From JAAYYM01 sp964631375 (GTDB lineage: Bacteria > Bacillota > Clostridia > Lachnospirales > Lachnospiraceae), in the NCBI GenBank assembly GCA_964631375.1, contig CAZVYQ010000006.1, positions 1 to 64,000 on the forward strand: a DNA stretch of 64,000 bases, read 5' to 3'. The notes beneath the pieces were generated by a model that was not told where the DNA came from, did no database searches, and was given only the letters and a program-made list of their open reading frames with translations. The position numbers and the translations under genes were made by a program. This document shows, piece by piece, positions 8,186-16,744 of this stretch (positions are counted from its first letter, which is position 1; each line of letters begins with the position of its first letter).

Positions 8186-8941
8186 TTACTCCAATATTAA
8201 TTCTTCTACCGTCACAAGATCATAGCCCTGTTCCAGTAAATAATCTGTGATAGATTCCGTTGCCTGTATCGTTTCCTGATAATAATCATGCATTAGTATG
8301 ATATCGTTCTCTTTTACGTGACCTTCCACCTGTCGATAGGACTGCTCACTGTTTTTAGTCAGCCAGTCTCTTGTATCCAGCGTCCATAATACAGGAAGCA
8401 TATCTGTGCATTGTGCCAGGATCTTCTTCCACTCCCCAAATGGAGGTCGGAAAAACATAGGCCGTACACCGGTCGTATTTTCTATGATATCTGAAGTCAT
8501 ACACAGCTGCATACAGGCATCTGCCTCACCCATACAGCATAAATCCACATGATCATAGGTATGATTGCAGATCAGGTGCCCTTCTCTTTGCATTCGTTGT
8601 AATACCTTTTCATTTCCCTTAACATTCTTTCCAATCACAAAAAAAGAGGCTTTTACACCCTTTTTTGCCAAGATATCCAGGATCTGATCAGTATAATAGG
8701 GATGTGGTCCATCATCATATGTAAGTGCTACCTTAGGCTTCACTTCCTGATAAACATCCCTCTCAGTTTCTGTTCTGTCTAAAGAGTCCGTATCTTCTCC
8801 CGCATCCCTTGATACCGTCTCAGTCAACGGATAGAAGGCAGTCGATACAGATCCTGTGGCTGACTGGATTCTGATATACATCAAGCCTCCCAGCAGCACA
8901 TCTATGAGCAGTAGTAAAACACATCGTCCACGCAGTGACAT
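8186..8941 (-). CDS. Membrane-anchored polysaccharide deacetylase (CE4, NodB domain)
   Basis: Predicted to remove acetyl groups from peptidoglycan or another surface polysaccharide outside the cell. One hydrophobic segment (about 8-25) anchors the protein and a spacer to about residue 68 follows. The NodB domain then shows TYDDGP (74-79, catalytic base Asp76 and metal Asp77), the metal-binding HTYDH (127-131), RPPFG, and LHDYY-type motif 5 (ILMHDYY). The set of catalytic residues is complete. The 251-residue size fits small Firmicutes enzymes of the PdaA/PgdA type, but the substrate cannot be told from sequence. It lies between a DUF4250 gene and rarA. Confidence 0.92.
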   Translation of the reverse strand: MSLRGRCVLLLLIDVLLGGLMYIRIQSATGSVSTAFYPLTETVSRDAGEDTDSLDRTETERDVYQEVKPKVALTYDDGPHPYYTDQILDILAKKGVKASFFVIGKNVKGNEKVLQRMQREGHLICNHTYDHVDLCCMGEADACMQLCMTSDIIENTTGVRPMFFRPPFGEWKKILAQCTDMLPVLWTLDTRDWLTKNSEQSYRQVEGHVKENDIILMHDYYQETIQATESITDYLLEQGYDLVTVEELILE

Positions 8942-8993
8942 GACCTGTAAACCCCTTGGATCATATTCACTTAAATATATGCATTATCAAAAC

Positions 8994-9167
8994 CTAAATG
9001 AACTGATTTCGTGCCTCATCGTAATGATATTGGATACCACTCAGTTTGAATTCCAAATCCTTCTGGTCAAGATCCAGATCATCACACAATGCCTGCAGAC
9101 TGTCATAATAGTCTCTTAATTTTAAATTGATAAAACTCAAAAGCATAACAGGATCCTTAGGTATCAT
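8994..9167 (-). CDS. DUF4250 family small protein
   Basis: A 57-residue protein starting MIPKDPVMLLSFIN at ATG 9167, with GGGAGAAGG 4-5 bases upstream, and ending at TAG 8994. The opening Ile-Pro-Lys-Asp-Pro-Val-Met-Leu-Leu-Ser followed by N-x-K-L-R-D-x-Y is the signature of DUF4250 proteins, which are short, acidic and found mainly in Clostridia. No function is known to me. It stands between the GH2 beta-mannosidase gene (28 bp) and the deacetylase gene (52 bp), all on the same strand. Confidence 0.88.
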   Translation of the reverse strand: MIPKDPVMLLSFINLKLRDYYDSLQALCDDLDLDQKDLEFKLSGIQYHYDEARNQFI

Positions 9168-9194
9168 AATCCTTCTCCCTGATATAACAAACTG

Positions 9195-11687
9195 TTAATA
9201 AGTATCACTAAGTGAACGGATGACCAGCTGCTGTTCCAGATCCCAGCCACTCTGAATCGGCTGTGCATCCAATGTAGGATAACGTATTTCTGATTTCTTC
9301 AGAGTGATCACTTTCTCCCGCTTGCTTGAGAGGTTAAAATAATTTTCACTGAAAATACCATCTGCCTGTTTTAGATCCAGCTCCACAAACAGTACCAATG
9401 AACTGCTCACCATACGAATGACATATTCATCTGTTACCTCAATGATAGAATAAGAAATAGAGGTCTTTTCCAGCTGCAGATATTTGTATGGTACAAAGGT
9501 TTCCACCTCTTCCGTGAATTTTCCTTCTTCATCCTCAAAGGAGGCTTCTGCAAATACGCTTTCCTCCCTGCCTTCAATGAGTTCCTCAAAATCAACCTCA
9601 CAGACACAGACAGAAGATAGTGGTTCAACTTCTATCTCAAAGGTTTCCTCAAACAGGCTTACAAAACTCATGGTCTCTAATTTCAATATGACCTTACGCT
9701 TCTTTGGCTTTCTGGTCTCATTTGCCACATATACCTGGATCAGAGTTCCTGTCCGTATGATTGAACCTGCTACCGGCGCAAAGAATCTGGCAGCCATGTA
9801 TTGCAGAGGCTTCCATCGACCGTAATAGTCAATGCTCGCCCAGGAGGCAACCGGCCAACTATCGTTCAACTGCCAGAACAAAGCTCCCATGCAACGTCCT
9901 CTGTTTCTCCTAAAATGCTCAGCTCCATACTTAACAGCAACACCCTGAAGAATCTGTGTGATGTACAACAGGTCTTCAAAGTTCTGAGGATACAGAAAAT
10001 TCTCAGACAGATAATACAGAAGCTTGCCATTTGCAGCTTCACTTTTCTGATGACTTTCCATGACCCTTGAAAAGATATTGAGGTCTCCATCCTCTGTATA
10101 GGTCTTAATGGTTTTAATCGATGGGAAGGATTGAAACCCAAATTCTGAACAAAATCTGAAATAATGCTTTCCGTACTCTGAAAACGGTTGTTGTCCATGC
10201 CATACTTCCCAAAAGTGACTGTCTCCTCTGTTTTCATCATCGGGATGGTCAAAATGTCCTCCTGAGGAAGGAGATGAGGGCCAATACAGCCTCTGCTTAT
10301 CAGCCTCCAAAACTGCCTTGGGCAGAATCTCTTCAAACTGTTTGATATAATCCTTTCTGAGAGCATCGGAATGTCCTATAAATTCAGGCCATTGACTCCA
10401 GCCTGTTTCGATCTCATTGTTTCCACACCACAGCCCAAGAGAAGCATGGTGTCTCAGACGTTTGACATTGTCAGTCGCCTCTGCGGCAATATTCTTCGCA
10501 AATTCATCCGTTACATCATATATATTGCAGGCAAACATCAGATCCTGCCATACCACAAGTCCATATTCATCACACAGATCGTAGAAATCGTCAGAAGGAT
10601 AATACCCTCCGCCCCATACGCGTATCATATTGAAATGAGAACGTACACAGGCCTTTAACAAATAATCGATCTTCTTCTTTGTAATAAGTGAATAAATCGT
10701 ATCCTCCGGAACATAGTTTGCACCCATTGCAAAAAACTTCACACCGTTACATACAAATGCGAACTCTGAACCCCACTCATCATGTTCCATACTGACTGTC
10801 AGTGTTCTCAGACCGATTCGATAGGATTTCGCATCCCACTGATTCCCACTCTCATCAAATGCAAACACCGACAAGGTATAGAGCGGATGTGCTCCAAATC
10901 CGTTAGGCCACCACAGCTTTGGGTTATCGATTTCTATAAACAGATGTGCATCATTCTTCTCTATTGTTTCACTGGTGGCAAGCACCCTGCCCTCAGGCGT
11001 TTCCAGTTCGGCATGTATCACATAATTCGCTTTACGGAAGGTCTCAGTCTCAACATTGATCTCAAGTCCTACCTTATCCTCCTCGTGATGCTGCAGGATC
11101 TCTACATCCTTTAGCCGTACCAGTGAGTATCCGATCAGATTGATATCCCTCCAGATTCCCATGTCCGGGATCTGAGCACCCCAGTCCCATCCGAACATGC
11201 AATGTGTCTTTCGGATAAACTGATTGCCCGGTGCACAACCACTTGGAACAAACTTTATATTTTTACCGGGACCGGTATGATAACTTTCAATATAAGCATA
11301 CGGGGATGTAAATTCTATGTTTATAAAATTAATCCCATCTCTCAGGAAATTCTTAACATCAAATGTCCATGTTCGATGCATATTGGTTGTCCTGCCAACA
11401 TACATTTCATTGATATAGATCTTTGCTATGGTATCAATGCCTTCACAGACCAGACGAATCCTCTCCTGCTCGAACAATTCAGGAAGCACCTCAAATTCGC
11501 GATAAAAAAAGTAGTCCCTCTTGGATATTTCCTTAGCCTTATATTCATTCAACCGATAAAACGGATCTTCAATTCGTCGTTGTAAAATGAGCGTAGACAT
11601 AACAGAACCCGGAACAACCGCCTCCAGGTACTTCTCCGTGCCTTTTTCATTCATGATCCAGTTTCCATTTAATGTTTGAAATATCAT
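9195..11687 (-). CDS. Beta-mannosidase, glycoside hydrolase family 2
   Basis: Intracellular exo-enzyme expected to release mannose from beta-linked manno-oligosaccharides. No signal peptide is present. The 830-residue protein has the GH2 order: jelly-roll sugar-binding domain (about 1-190, with the RDYFFYREF strand), Ig-like domain (190-300), TIM barrel (about 305-650) and C-terminal beta domains. The acid/base is Glu425 in LWCGNNEIETGW and the nucleophile Glu515 in FCSEFGFQSFP, both in contexts typical of beta-mannosidases rather than beta-galactosidases or glucuronidases. ATG 11687 follows AGAGGAC. No mannan transporter is next to it, so the oligosaccharide source is not shown by context. 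Confidence 0.93.
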   Translation of the reverse strand: MIFQTLNGNWIMNEKGTEKYLEAVVPGSVMSTLILQRRIEDPFYRLNEYKAKEISKRDYFFYREFEVLPELFEQERIRLVCEGIDTIAKIYINEMYVGRTTNMHRTWTFDVKNFLRDGINFINIEFTSPYAYIESYHTGPGKNIKFVPSGCAPGNQFIRKTHCMFGWDWGAQIPDMGIWRDINLIGYSLVRLKDVEILQHHEEDKVGLEINVETETFRKANYVIHAELETPEGRVLATSETIEKNDAHLFIEIDNPKLWWPNGFGAHPLYTLSVFAFDESGNQWDAKSYRIGLRTLTVSMEHDEWGSEFAFVCNGVKFFAMGANYVPEDTIYSLITKKKIDYLLKACVRSHFNMIRVWGGGYYPSDDFYDLCDEYGLVVWQDLMFACNIYDVTDEFAKNIAAEATDNVKRLRHHASLGLWCGNNEIETGWSQWPEFIGHSDALRKDYIKQFEEILPKAVLEADKQRLYWPSSPSSGGHFDHPDDENRGDSHFWEVWHGQQPFSEYGKHYFRFCSEFGFQSFPSIKTIKTYTEDGDLNIFSRVMESHQKSEAANGKLLYYLSENFLYPQNFEDLLYITQILQGVAVKYGAEHFRRNRGRCMGALFWQLNDSWPVASWASIDYYGRWKPLQYMAARFFAPVAGSIIRTGTLIQVYVANETRKPKKRKVILKLETMSFVSLFEETFEIEVEPLSSVCVCEVDFEELIEGREESVFAEASFEDEEGKFTEEVETFVPYKYLQLEKTSISYSIIEVTDEYVIRMVSSSLVLFVELDLKQADGIFSENYFNLSSKREKVITLKKSEIRYPTLDAQPIQSGWDLEQQLVIRSLSDTY

Positions 11688-11912
11688 GATTCCAGTCCTC
11701 TCACACCAACTCTTATAACTATTTTTAACTATATTTTAATCGTACACTTTTGTCAAATAGTTTCACGGAACATGGTATGGTTTTATTCCATGGTTTCTGT
11801 GTTCACACTTTTTTCACAAAAATTTGCAATTATAATCACATTTCTTTATTATAGTCTATGAGGTGGTAAAATAACCACTTGAAATGTAACATGAAAGACG
11901 AGGGTGAAACAA

Positions 11913-12998
11913 TTGATTGAAGTAAGTAATCTAACCAAGAAGTATGGCAATCACGAAGCTGTGAAAGATCTAAGTTTTTGTGTCGAAAAGGGACAAATTT
12001 ATGGTTTTCTCGGTCCTAATGGTGCCGGAAAATCCACAACCATGAACATCATCACCGGCTATCTGTGTGCCACAGAGGGAACTGTTATCATCAATGGTCA
12101 CGATATTTTTAAGGAGCCCGAAAAAGCAAAAGCCAATATCGGATATCTGCCGGAGCTGCCTCCGTTGTATCAGGACATGACCGTTCTGGAGTACATGCGT
12201 TTTGTTGCCGAACTAAAGAAAATCAAAAGTGAAGATCGTAAAACCATGATTCAGGAAGCAATGGAGATGACTGGTGTCGCAGATGTCAGCAATCGTCTGA
12301 TCAAGAACCTGTCAAAAGGTTATCGGCAACGAGTGGGATTTGCACAAGCGATACTGGGATTTCCCGAAATCATCATTCTGGATGAACCTACCGTTGGTTT
12401 GGATCCCAAGCAGATTATTGAGATCCGTGATCTGATTAAAAAGCTGGGCGAAAATCATACGATCATTTTAAGTTCACATATTCTATCTGAGGTGAGTGCA
12501 GTATGTGATCAGATCCTGATTATGAGCAAAGGACATCTGGTCGCAAACGATACTCCGGATAACCTTGCAAAGCTATTGAAGGGAAATCACTCCATTTCGC
12601 TGTCTGTCAAAGGCACAAAGAGTGCAATACAGACAGTACTTAAAAAGCTGCCTCAAATCGAAGCCTTTGATATTACCGAAAAGGAGGACTCTCCATTATG
12701 CCGAATGATTGTCAGCCTTCCTGATGAACTCAAGGAACAGGTTGATGAGATAGAAGAAGCACTATTCTATGCGTTTGCAGATGCGAGACTTCCCATTCAT
12801 GAAATGCAGACCACACATGCTTCCCTGGAGGATGTATTCCTGGAGCTGACCTCTACAGAATATGAGACTACTACCACAGAGCAATCGGACGAAGCAGAAG
12901 GTGTGGCGCAGTCAGAGAGCACTGAGAATGCTGCTGTGGAAAATGAACAGCAGACAGAAAAGACAGAGGAGGCAGACGATCATGCTGGCAGTTTATAA
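11913..12998 (+). CDS. ABC transporter ATP-binding protein (GldA/CcmA type)
   Basis: ATPase of an ABC-2 type exporter. I start at TTG 11913 (MIEVSNLTKKYG) because GAGGGTG ends six bases upstream; a GTG at 11904 lies within that site. Motifs: Walker A GPNGAGKST, Q-loop-like LPELPPLYQ, ABC signature LSKGYRQRVG, Walker B IIILDEPTVGLD and the H-loop SSHILSE. After the nucleotide-binding domain come a regulatory extension and a very acidic, Thr/Ser/Gln/Glu-rich tail of about 45 residues. The gene overlaps the next by 17 bp, so translation is probably coupled. Such ATPases partner the GldF and GldG proteins encoded next. Confidence 0.93.
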   Translation: MIEVSNLTKKYGNHEAVKDLSFCVEKGQIYGFLGPNGAGKSTTMNIITGYLCATEGTVIINGHDIFKEPEKAKANIGYLPELPPLYQDMTVLEYMRFVAELKKIKSEDRKTMIQEAMEMTGVADVSNRLIKNLSKGYRQRVGFAQAILGFPEIIILDEPTVGLDPKQIIEIRDLIKKLGENHTIILSSHILSEVSAVCDQILIMSKGHLVANDTPDNLAKLLKGNHSISLSVKGTKSAIQTVLKKLPQIEAFDITEKEDSPLCRMIVSLPDELKEQVDEIEEALFYAFADARLPIHEMQTTHASLEDVFLELTSTEYETTTTEQSDEAEGVAQSESTENAAVENEQQTEKTEEADDHAGSL

Positions 12999-15096
12999 GA
13001 GAGAACTTCGTTCCATATTTCACTCTGTCATTGGATATGTATTCATGGCAGTGATCATGTTTTTTGCCGGGTTATATTTCCTGGCAGTGAATCTGGGCAG
13101 TGGCTATCCATATTTTGCGTATACCCTGTCATCTATTGTATTTGTAACTATGTTAGTCATTCCGATCCTGACCATGCGTATCATGACAGAAGACAAAAGA
13201 CAAAACACAGACCAGTTATTATACACCGCACCGGTATCCATTCCAAGGATTTTGATTGGGAAATACTTATCACTCCTGACAACATTTTTGATTCCATTGC
13301 TGATCATGGGTCTGTATCCATTGATTCTTCTGACATTTGGTTCAGTGCCTTTACTGGAAACCTATAGTGCATTATTAGGCTTTGCTCTTTTTGGTTCAGC
13401 GTGTCTGGCAATCGGTATGTTTATGTCATCTATTACAGACAATCAGATCGTAGCCGCTATACTGACACTTGTGGTACTGTTCATCGGCTATATGATGAAA
13501 GGAATCACGCATCTGTTGTTTACCGCTGATAACATTGGTTCCAAAATATTGTCCTGTTATGATATTTCAACCCATATCTCCAGTTATTTTCAGGGCTCTT
13601 TCAGCCTGAAGGATACACTGTATTTCATAACTCTGGTAATCATTTTCCTCTTCTTTACGTATCAGGTTGTGCAAAAAAAGAGATTCAGCTATCTCAATAA
13701 ACGTATTCAAAGAGGAGCCTTCAGCACAGGACTGACTGTGATTGTAATTGCTGCCGCAGTGCTGGTGAACTATGGTGTTGGACTGATACCTGAGACTTAT
13801 ACTGTATTTGATGTAACAGAACAGAAAATTTATAACATATCCGATCAGACCAAAGAAATTCTAAATTCATTGAACAGTGATATTACATTTTATGTCATGG
13901 CTCCTGAGTCCGGACAAGATGAGACGATTGCAAGAACGCTGGGGCAATACGCAGACGGTTCCTCTCATATCAAAATCGAATACAAGGACCCTTCTCTGTT
14001 CCCTGATTTTGCAAGTGCATATGCAGATGGCGAACTGAGTGGCAACAGTATTATTGTAGAAAGTGATAAGCGTTCCAAGGCAATTGATTATAATGACCTG
14101 TTTCAGAAAGAAATCGACTATACTACCTATCAGGAAACAGTCACAGGCTACGATGCAGAGGGTCAGTTGACCAGTGCAATCGACTATGTAACCAGTGATT
14201 CTCTTTCTAAAATGTATGTTATCGCAGGACACAACGAGTTGAGTCTTCCGATCGGACTGACCTCGCAGATTGAAAAAGAGAATATTGAGACCGAAACAAT
14301 CAATCTGTTGGATTATGACAAACTGCCCGAAGATGCTGCCTGCATCTTTATTCCGGCACCCACAACAGATTATACAAAAGAAGATACAGATAAGCTGAAA
14401 ACCTATCTCGAAGCAGGAGGTCATGCAATTGTAATCAATTCCTGGAGTGAGACAGATATGCCAAACTTTGATTCCATATGGGAAACCTACGGGCTGCATC
14501 TGGCTGACGGCATTGTGGTAGAGGCTGACACGGAACATTTCCACCAAAATCCCTACTATCTGCTACCCGAAATCTCCTATAGTGATGTCACATCTTCCTT
14601 AACCGGCAGCAATCGTTATATCTTCATGCCATATGCACAGGGTGTTACCGTTGATGAGGGGTTGCGTGATACATTGGATATCTCACAGATCCTAACTTCG
14701 TCCGATCAGTCCTATTTAAAGACCGATCCCGCCAACATGACCACTTATACTAAGGAGGAAGGTGATCTTGATGGTCCCTTTGCAATCGGAGTATATGTGA
14801 CCGAAGCCGTTGGAGACAAAGAGACCGAGCTGCTCTATCTGACAACAGAAAATATCCTGCAGGATGAAGTCAATGAGACAGTTGCGGGGGCTAATTATGA
14901 ACTGATTATGAATGCTGTCAGCAAAATGGTGGATCATGAAGTAACCATATCAATACCTGCAAAGAACTATCAGGTAGAAACACTGACCGTACCAAGAATG
15001 CACTTCTATCTGTGGGGATTGCTGACTATGCTCCTGTTACCATTTGGATTATTAACAGCAGGTATTATCATTTGGGCCAGAAGAAGAAAACTATAA
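12982..15096 (+). CDS. ABC-2 permease fused to GldG-like domain
   Basis: Start at ATG 12982 (MLAVYKRELRSIFHS), with AGAGGAGG nine bases upstream inside the preceding gene; the longer open frame upstream is out-of-frame ATPase sequence. Residues 1 to about 235 form an ABC-2 permease with six hydrophobic segments. A new membrane segment at about 240-262 (GLTVIVIAAAVLVNYGVGLI) then opens a GldG-like extracytoplasmic region of the DUF4350 type (FDVTEQKIYNISDQTKEIL, later LPEDAACIFIPAPTTDYTKED and AGGHAIVIN), ending in a last membrane segment near 680-697. In other bacteria GldF and GldG are usually separate proteins and a DUF4340 protein often follows; here the two are one 704-residue chain and no DUF4340 gene is present. 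The exported substrate is unknown. A strong terminator follows. Confidence 0.9.
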   Translation: MLAVYKRELRSIFHSVIGYVFMAVIMFFAGLYFLAVNLGSGYPYFAYTLSSIVFVTMLVIPILTMRIMTEDKRQNTDQLLYTAPVSIPRILIGKYLSLLTTFLIPLLIMGLYPLILLTFGSVPLLETYSALLGFALFGSACLAIGMFMSSITDNQIVAAILTLVVLFIGYMMKGITHLLFTADNIGSKILSCYDISTHISSYFQGSFSLKDTLYFITLVIIFLFFTYQVVQKKRFSYLNKRIQRGAFSTGLTVIVIAAAVLVNYGVGLIPETYTVFDVTEQKIYNISDQTKEILNSLNSDITFYVMAPESGQDETIARTLGQYADGSSHIKIEYKDPSLFPDFASAYADGELSGNSIIVESDKRSKAIDYNDLFQKEIDYTTYQETVTGYDAEGQLTSAIDYVTSDSLSKMYVIAGHNELSLPIGLTSQIEKENIETETINLLDYDKLPEDAACIFIPAPTTDYTKEDTDKLKTYLEAGGHAIVINSWSETDMPNFDSIWETYGLHLADGIVVEADTEHFHQNPYYLLPEISYSDVTSSLTGSNRYIFMPYAQGVTVDEGLRDTLDISQILTSSDQSYLKTDPANMTTYTKEEGDLDGPFAIGVYVTEAVGDKETELLYLTTENILQDEVNETVAGANYELIMNAVSKMVDHEVTISIPAKNYQVETLTVPRMHFYLWGLLTMLLLPFGLLTAGIIIWARRRKL

Positions 15097-15126
15097 ACCT
15101 ACTGTACTGATAAATTGATGTATACA

Positions 15127-15171
15127 AAAGAGATCCTGACTGCGTTTCCCCTACACAGTCAGGATCTCTTT
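15127..15171 (+). terminator. Rho-independent terminator after the ABC exporter operon
   Basis: A perfect 16-bp stem (AAAGAGATCCTGACTG at 15127-15142 paired with 15156-15171) with a 13-nt loop begins 30 bp after the stop codon. The arms end in A and T runs, so it may work from both sides, also closing the minus-strand gene that ends at 15235. Confidence 0.93.
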
Positions 15172-15234
15172 CGTTGACCCTTGTTGTTTGTTGTTTAAAA
15201 TATATCTTCATCTCCCCAGATGATTGTAACTTAG

Positions 15235-15582
15235 CTACAGGCGAAGGCCATTGGTGGAAAAGGACTCCAGATTCTTTCTCTGCCATTTCCGATAATCCTG
15301 CATTTCCTGCAGCTGTTCCAGCTTGATCAGGACAAGCAGTACTCCAAAGACGACTGCAGCTATCCAGCACAAAACATAAGAAAACGTATTTGCACTGATT
15401 AAATATAGTACCAATGCTATCACTAAGAGTATTCCGCTTGCTTCGCATATCCGAGTTCCCGGCTCAGATATATTCAGCTTAATATTCAAATGTGATAACC
15501 TGTAATACCCATGTTTGACTGACCTGATGATGTTCTTTCTCAGTTTCCTGTAAATCCTTTTACGTTTCTTCCTGCTCATCAT
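15235..15582 (-). CDS. Small hypothetical membrane protein
   Basis: A 115-residue protein with a strongly basic N-terminus (MMSRKKRKRIYRKLRKN), two adjacent membrane segments (about 48-65 and 67-86) and a polar, glutamine-rich C-terminal tail. The start at ATG 15582 has GGAGG nine bases upstream. It follows the TetR gene by 33 bp in the same direction, suggesting cotranscription and perhaps control by it. I do not recognise the family. The two-helix hairpin with basic cytoplasmic ends is compatible with many roles, and no function is proposed. Confidence 0.72.
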   Translation of the reverse strand: MMSRKKRKRIYRKLRKNIIRSVKHGYYRLSHLNIKLNISEPGTRICEASGILLVIALVLYLISANTFSYVLCWIAAVVFGVLLVLIKLEQLQEMQDYRKWQRKNLESFSTNGLRL

Positions 15583-15615
15583 AGGTACTTTCCTCCTTCA
15601 TTACGGAGTATGCTC

Positions 15616-16131
15616 TTATGAAGCATCTCCAAATGCTTTGTAGGCTTTAACCAGTAAATCTCTGACTTCTTCTTCTGACAGATCCACCTGATGATTGGCT
15701 ATATTAGAGGCAATTCCATGTGTGAAAATCCAGATCATCATGGACAATTCATTTCTTCCCTTTCCCTGTAAATTGTCCGTTCCTGGTAATCCATCAAAAA
15801 TGCAGTACTCTGTTTCTTCTTCCATGACTGTCGTACATAACAGTTGAAACAGTTTTTCTTCCTTCTTAGCCAGTTCAATGTAGGACATTCCCATCTCTGT
15901 AAGAGTTCTGCCCTCCTTGACAATCTGAGATACAAAATAACTCTGGGTTTCTCTGCACAAATCCTGTCGTAACATTTCCATATTTTCATATACTCGGAAT
16001 ATAGGCTGTGTGGAACAACCCAACCCATCTGCCAAACTCCTTGCAGTTATACTGTCAAAACCATTTTCCCTGGCCATTGAAAATGCTCTGCTCAGTATCA
16101 TATCCTTAGCAACTCTGACTTTTGGAGGCAT
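15616..16131 (-). CDS. TetR/AcrR family transcriptional regulator
   Basis: A 171-residue regulator with an N-terminal helix-turn-helix (AFSMARENGFDSITARSLADGLGCSTQPIFRVYENM, seen in three short blocks from about 15 to 50) and a helical ligand-binding part. The third recognition helix region S-T-Q-P-I-F-R-V-Y differs slightly from the more usual S-x-G-x-L-Y-x-Y-F. ATG 16131 follows GAAGGGA. A perfect palindrome ATGACGTCAT lies 20 bp upstream of the start, and an array of twelve dyad-like 13-bp units (16181-16331) follows, so autoregulation is plausible. The small membrane protein gene downstream is the probable target. Confidence 0.88.
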   Translation of the reverse strand: MPPKVRVAKDMILSRAFSMARENGFDSITARSLADGLGCSTQPIFRVYENMEMLRQDLCRETQSYFVSQIVKEGRTLTEMGMSYIELAKKEEKLFQLLCTTVMEEETEYCIFDGLPGTDNLQGKGRNELSMMIWIFTHGIASNIANHQVDLSEEEVRDLLVKAYKAFGDAS

Positions 16132-16150
16132 ATCCGTATCCCTTCACGCT

Positions 16151-16160
16151 ATGACGTCAT
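16151..16160. promoter_or_regulatory. Perfect 10-bp palindrome upstream of the TetR gene
   Basis: ATGACGTCAT is self-complementary and lies 20 bp upstream of the TetR start codon, a typical place for an autoregulatory operator. Binding is inferred only from position and symmetry. Confidence 0.45.
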
Positions 16161-16180
16161 CTCATATCTTCTGCACCATG

Positions 16181-16331
16181 GTTATCAATACAATTATGTA
16201 ACTAAGTTGTGTAACACGGTTATCAATATAATGATGTAGCACAGTTGTGTAACGCGGTTATACAACATGGTTATACAACGCAGTTACGCAACTAAGTTAT
16301 ACAACTTGGTTATGTAACAATGTTATTGTAC
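16181..16331. repeat. Array of twelve 13-bp units with dyad core GTTAtryAAC
   Basis: Cores at 16181, 16193, 16206, 16219, 16231, 16244, 16257, 16270, 16283, 16296, 16309 and 16322 are separated by 3-bp variable spacers. Cores 7-11 read GTTATACAAC, GTTATACAAC, GTTACGCAAC, GTTATACAAC and GTTATGTAAC, each partly self-complementary. Units 1-3 and 4-6 form a 38-bp duplication in which the first core has lost a base. The array occupies the upstream region of the TetR gene. Confidence 0.88.
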
Positions 16332-16367
16332 TTCATTTAGTCGATTATGTCAACCCCCAAGACATGC

Positions 16368-16432
16368 AAAAAAATACAAGTAGGTGGTTGCGTCATGCTA
16401 GCATGTAAGCAACTATCTACTTGTATTTTTTT
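16368..16432. terminator. Large bidirectional terminator-like hairpin
   Basis: AAAAAAATACAAGTAG (16368-16383) pairs perfectly with the arm at 16417-16432. Inside it GTTGC pairs with GCAAC and a CATGCTAGCATG palindrome forms the tip. The poly-A/poly-T ends give a T run on either strand. Its most likely role is to stop minus-strand transcripts from the phosphatase operon after they cross the 62-bp repeats. Confidence 0.82.
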
Positions 16433-16460
16433 ATATGGCGCAGCCACTGAACGAAAAACT

Positions 16461-16744
16461 ACTCCTCGAGTAGTTTTGAGTTCAGGCATGTCTGATATCC
16501 CTACACACCCTTAACAAAACCCACTCCTCGAGTAGTTTTGAGTTCAGGCATGTCTGATATCCCTACACTCCCTTAACNNNNNNNNNNNNNNNNNNNNNNN
16601 NNNNNNNNNNNNNNNNNNNNNNNNNNNNNNNNNNNNNNNNNNNNNNNNNNNNNNNNNNNNNNNNNNNNNNNNNNNNNACTCCTCGAGTAGTTTTGAGTTC
16701 AGGCATGTCTGATATCCCTACACTCCCTTAACAAAATCCACTCC
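16461..16744. repeat. 62-bp tandem repeat array interrupted by an N gap
   Basis: Copies starting ACTCCTCGAGTAG begin at 16461, 16523 and 16678, and a truncated copy begins at 16740 next to the phosphatase stop codon; spacing is exactly 62 bp where it can be measured. Each copy holds ACTC-ctc-GAGT. In the first copy the flanks extend this to a long hairpin (TGAAC-n-AAAACTACTC paired with GAGTAGTTTT-n-GTTCA). Copy number is unknown because of the gap at 16578-16677. Confidence 0.9.
16578..16677. other. Scaffold gap of 100 N
   Basis: Exactly 100 unresolved bases within the 62-bp repeat array. The round number suggests a placeholder, not a measured length. Confidence 0.98.

Noticed and set aside
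13867..14547. Minus-strand frame of 226 codons
   Set aside because: It is antisense to the GldG-like part of the ABC permease fusion, rich in Cys, Ile and Phe in a way typical of antisense translations, and lacks a ribosome binding site.
16181..16331. CRISPR or iteron-type origin
   Set aside because: Spacers are only 3 bp, and there is no Rep or cas gene nearby, so an operator or slippage repeat is more likely.
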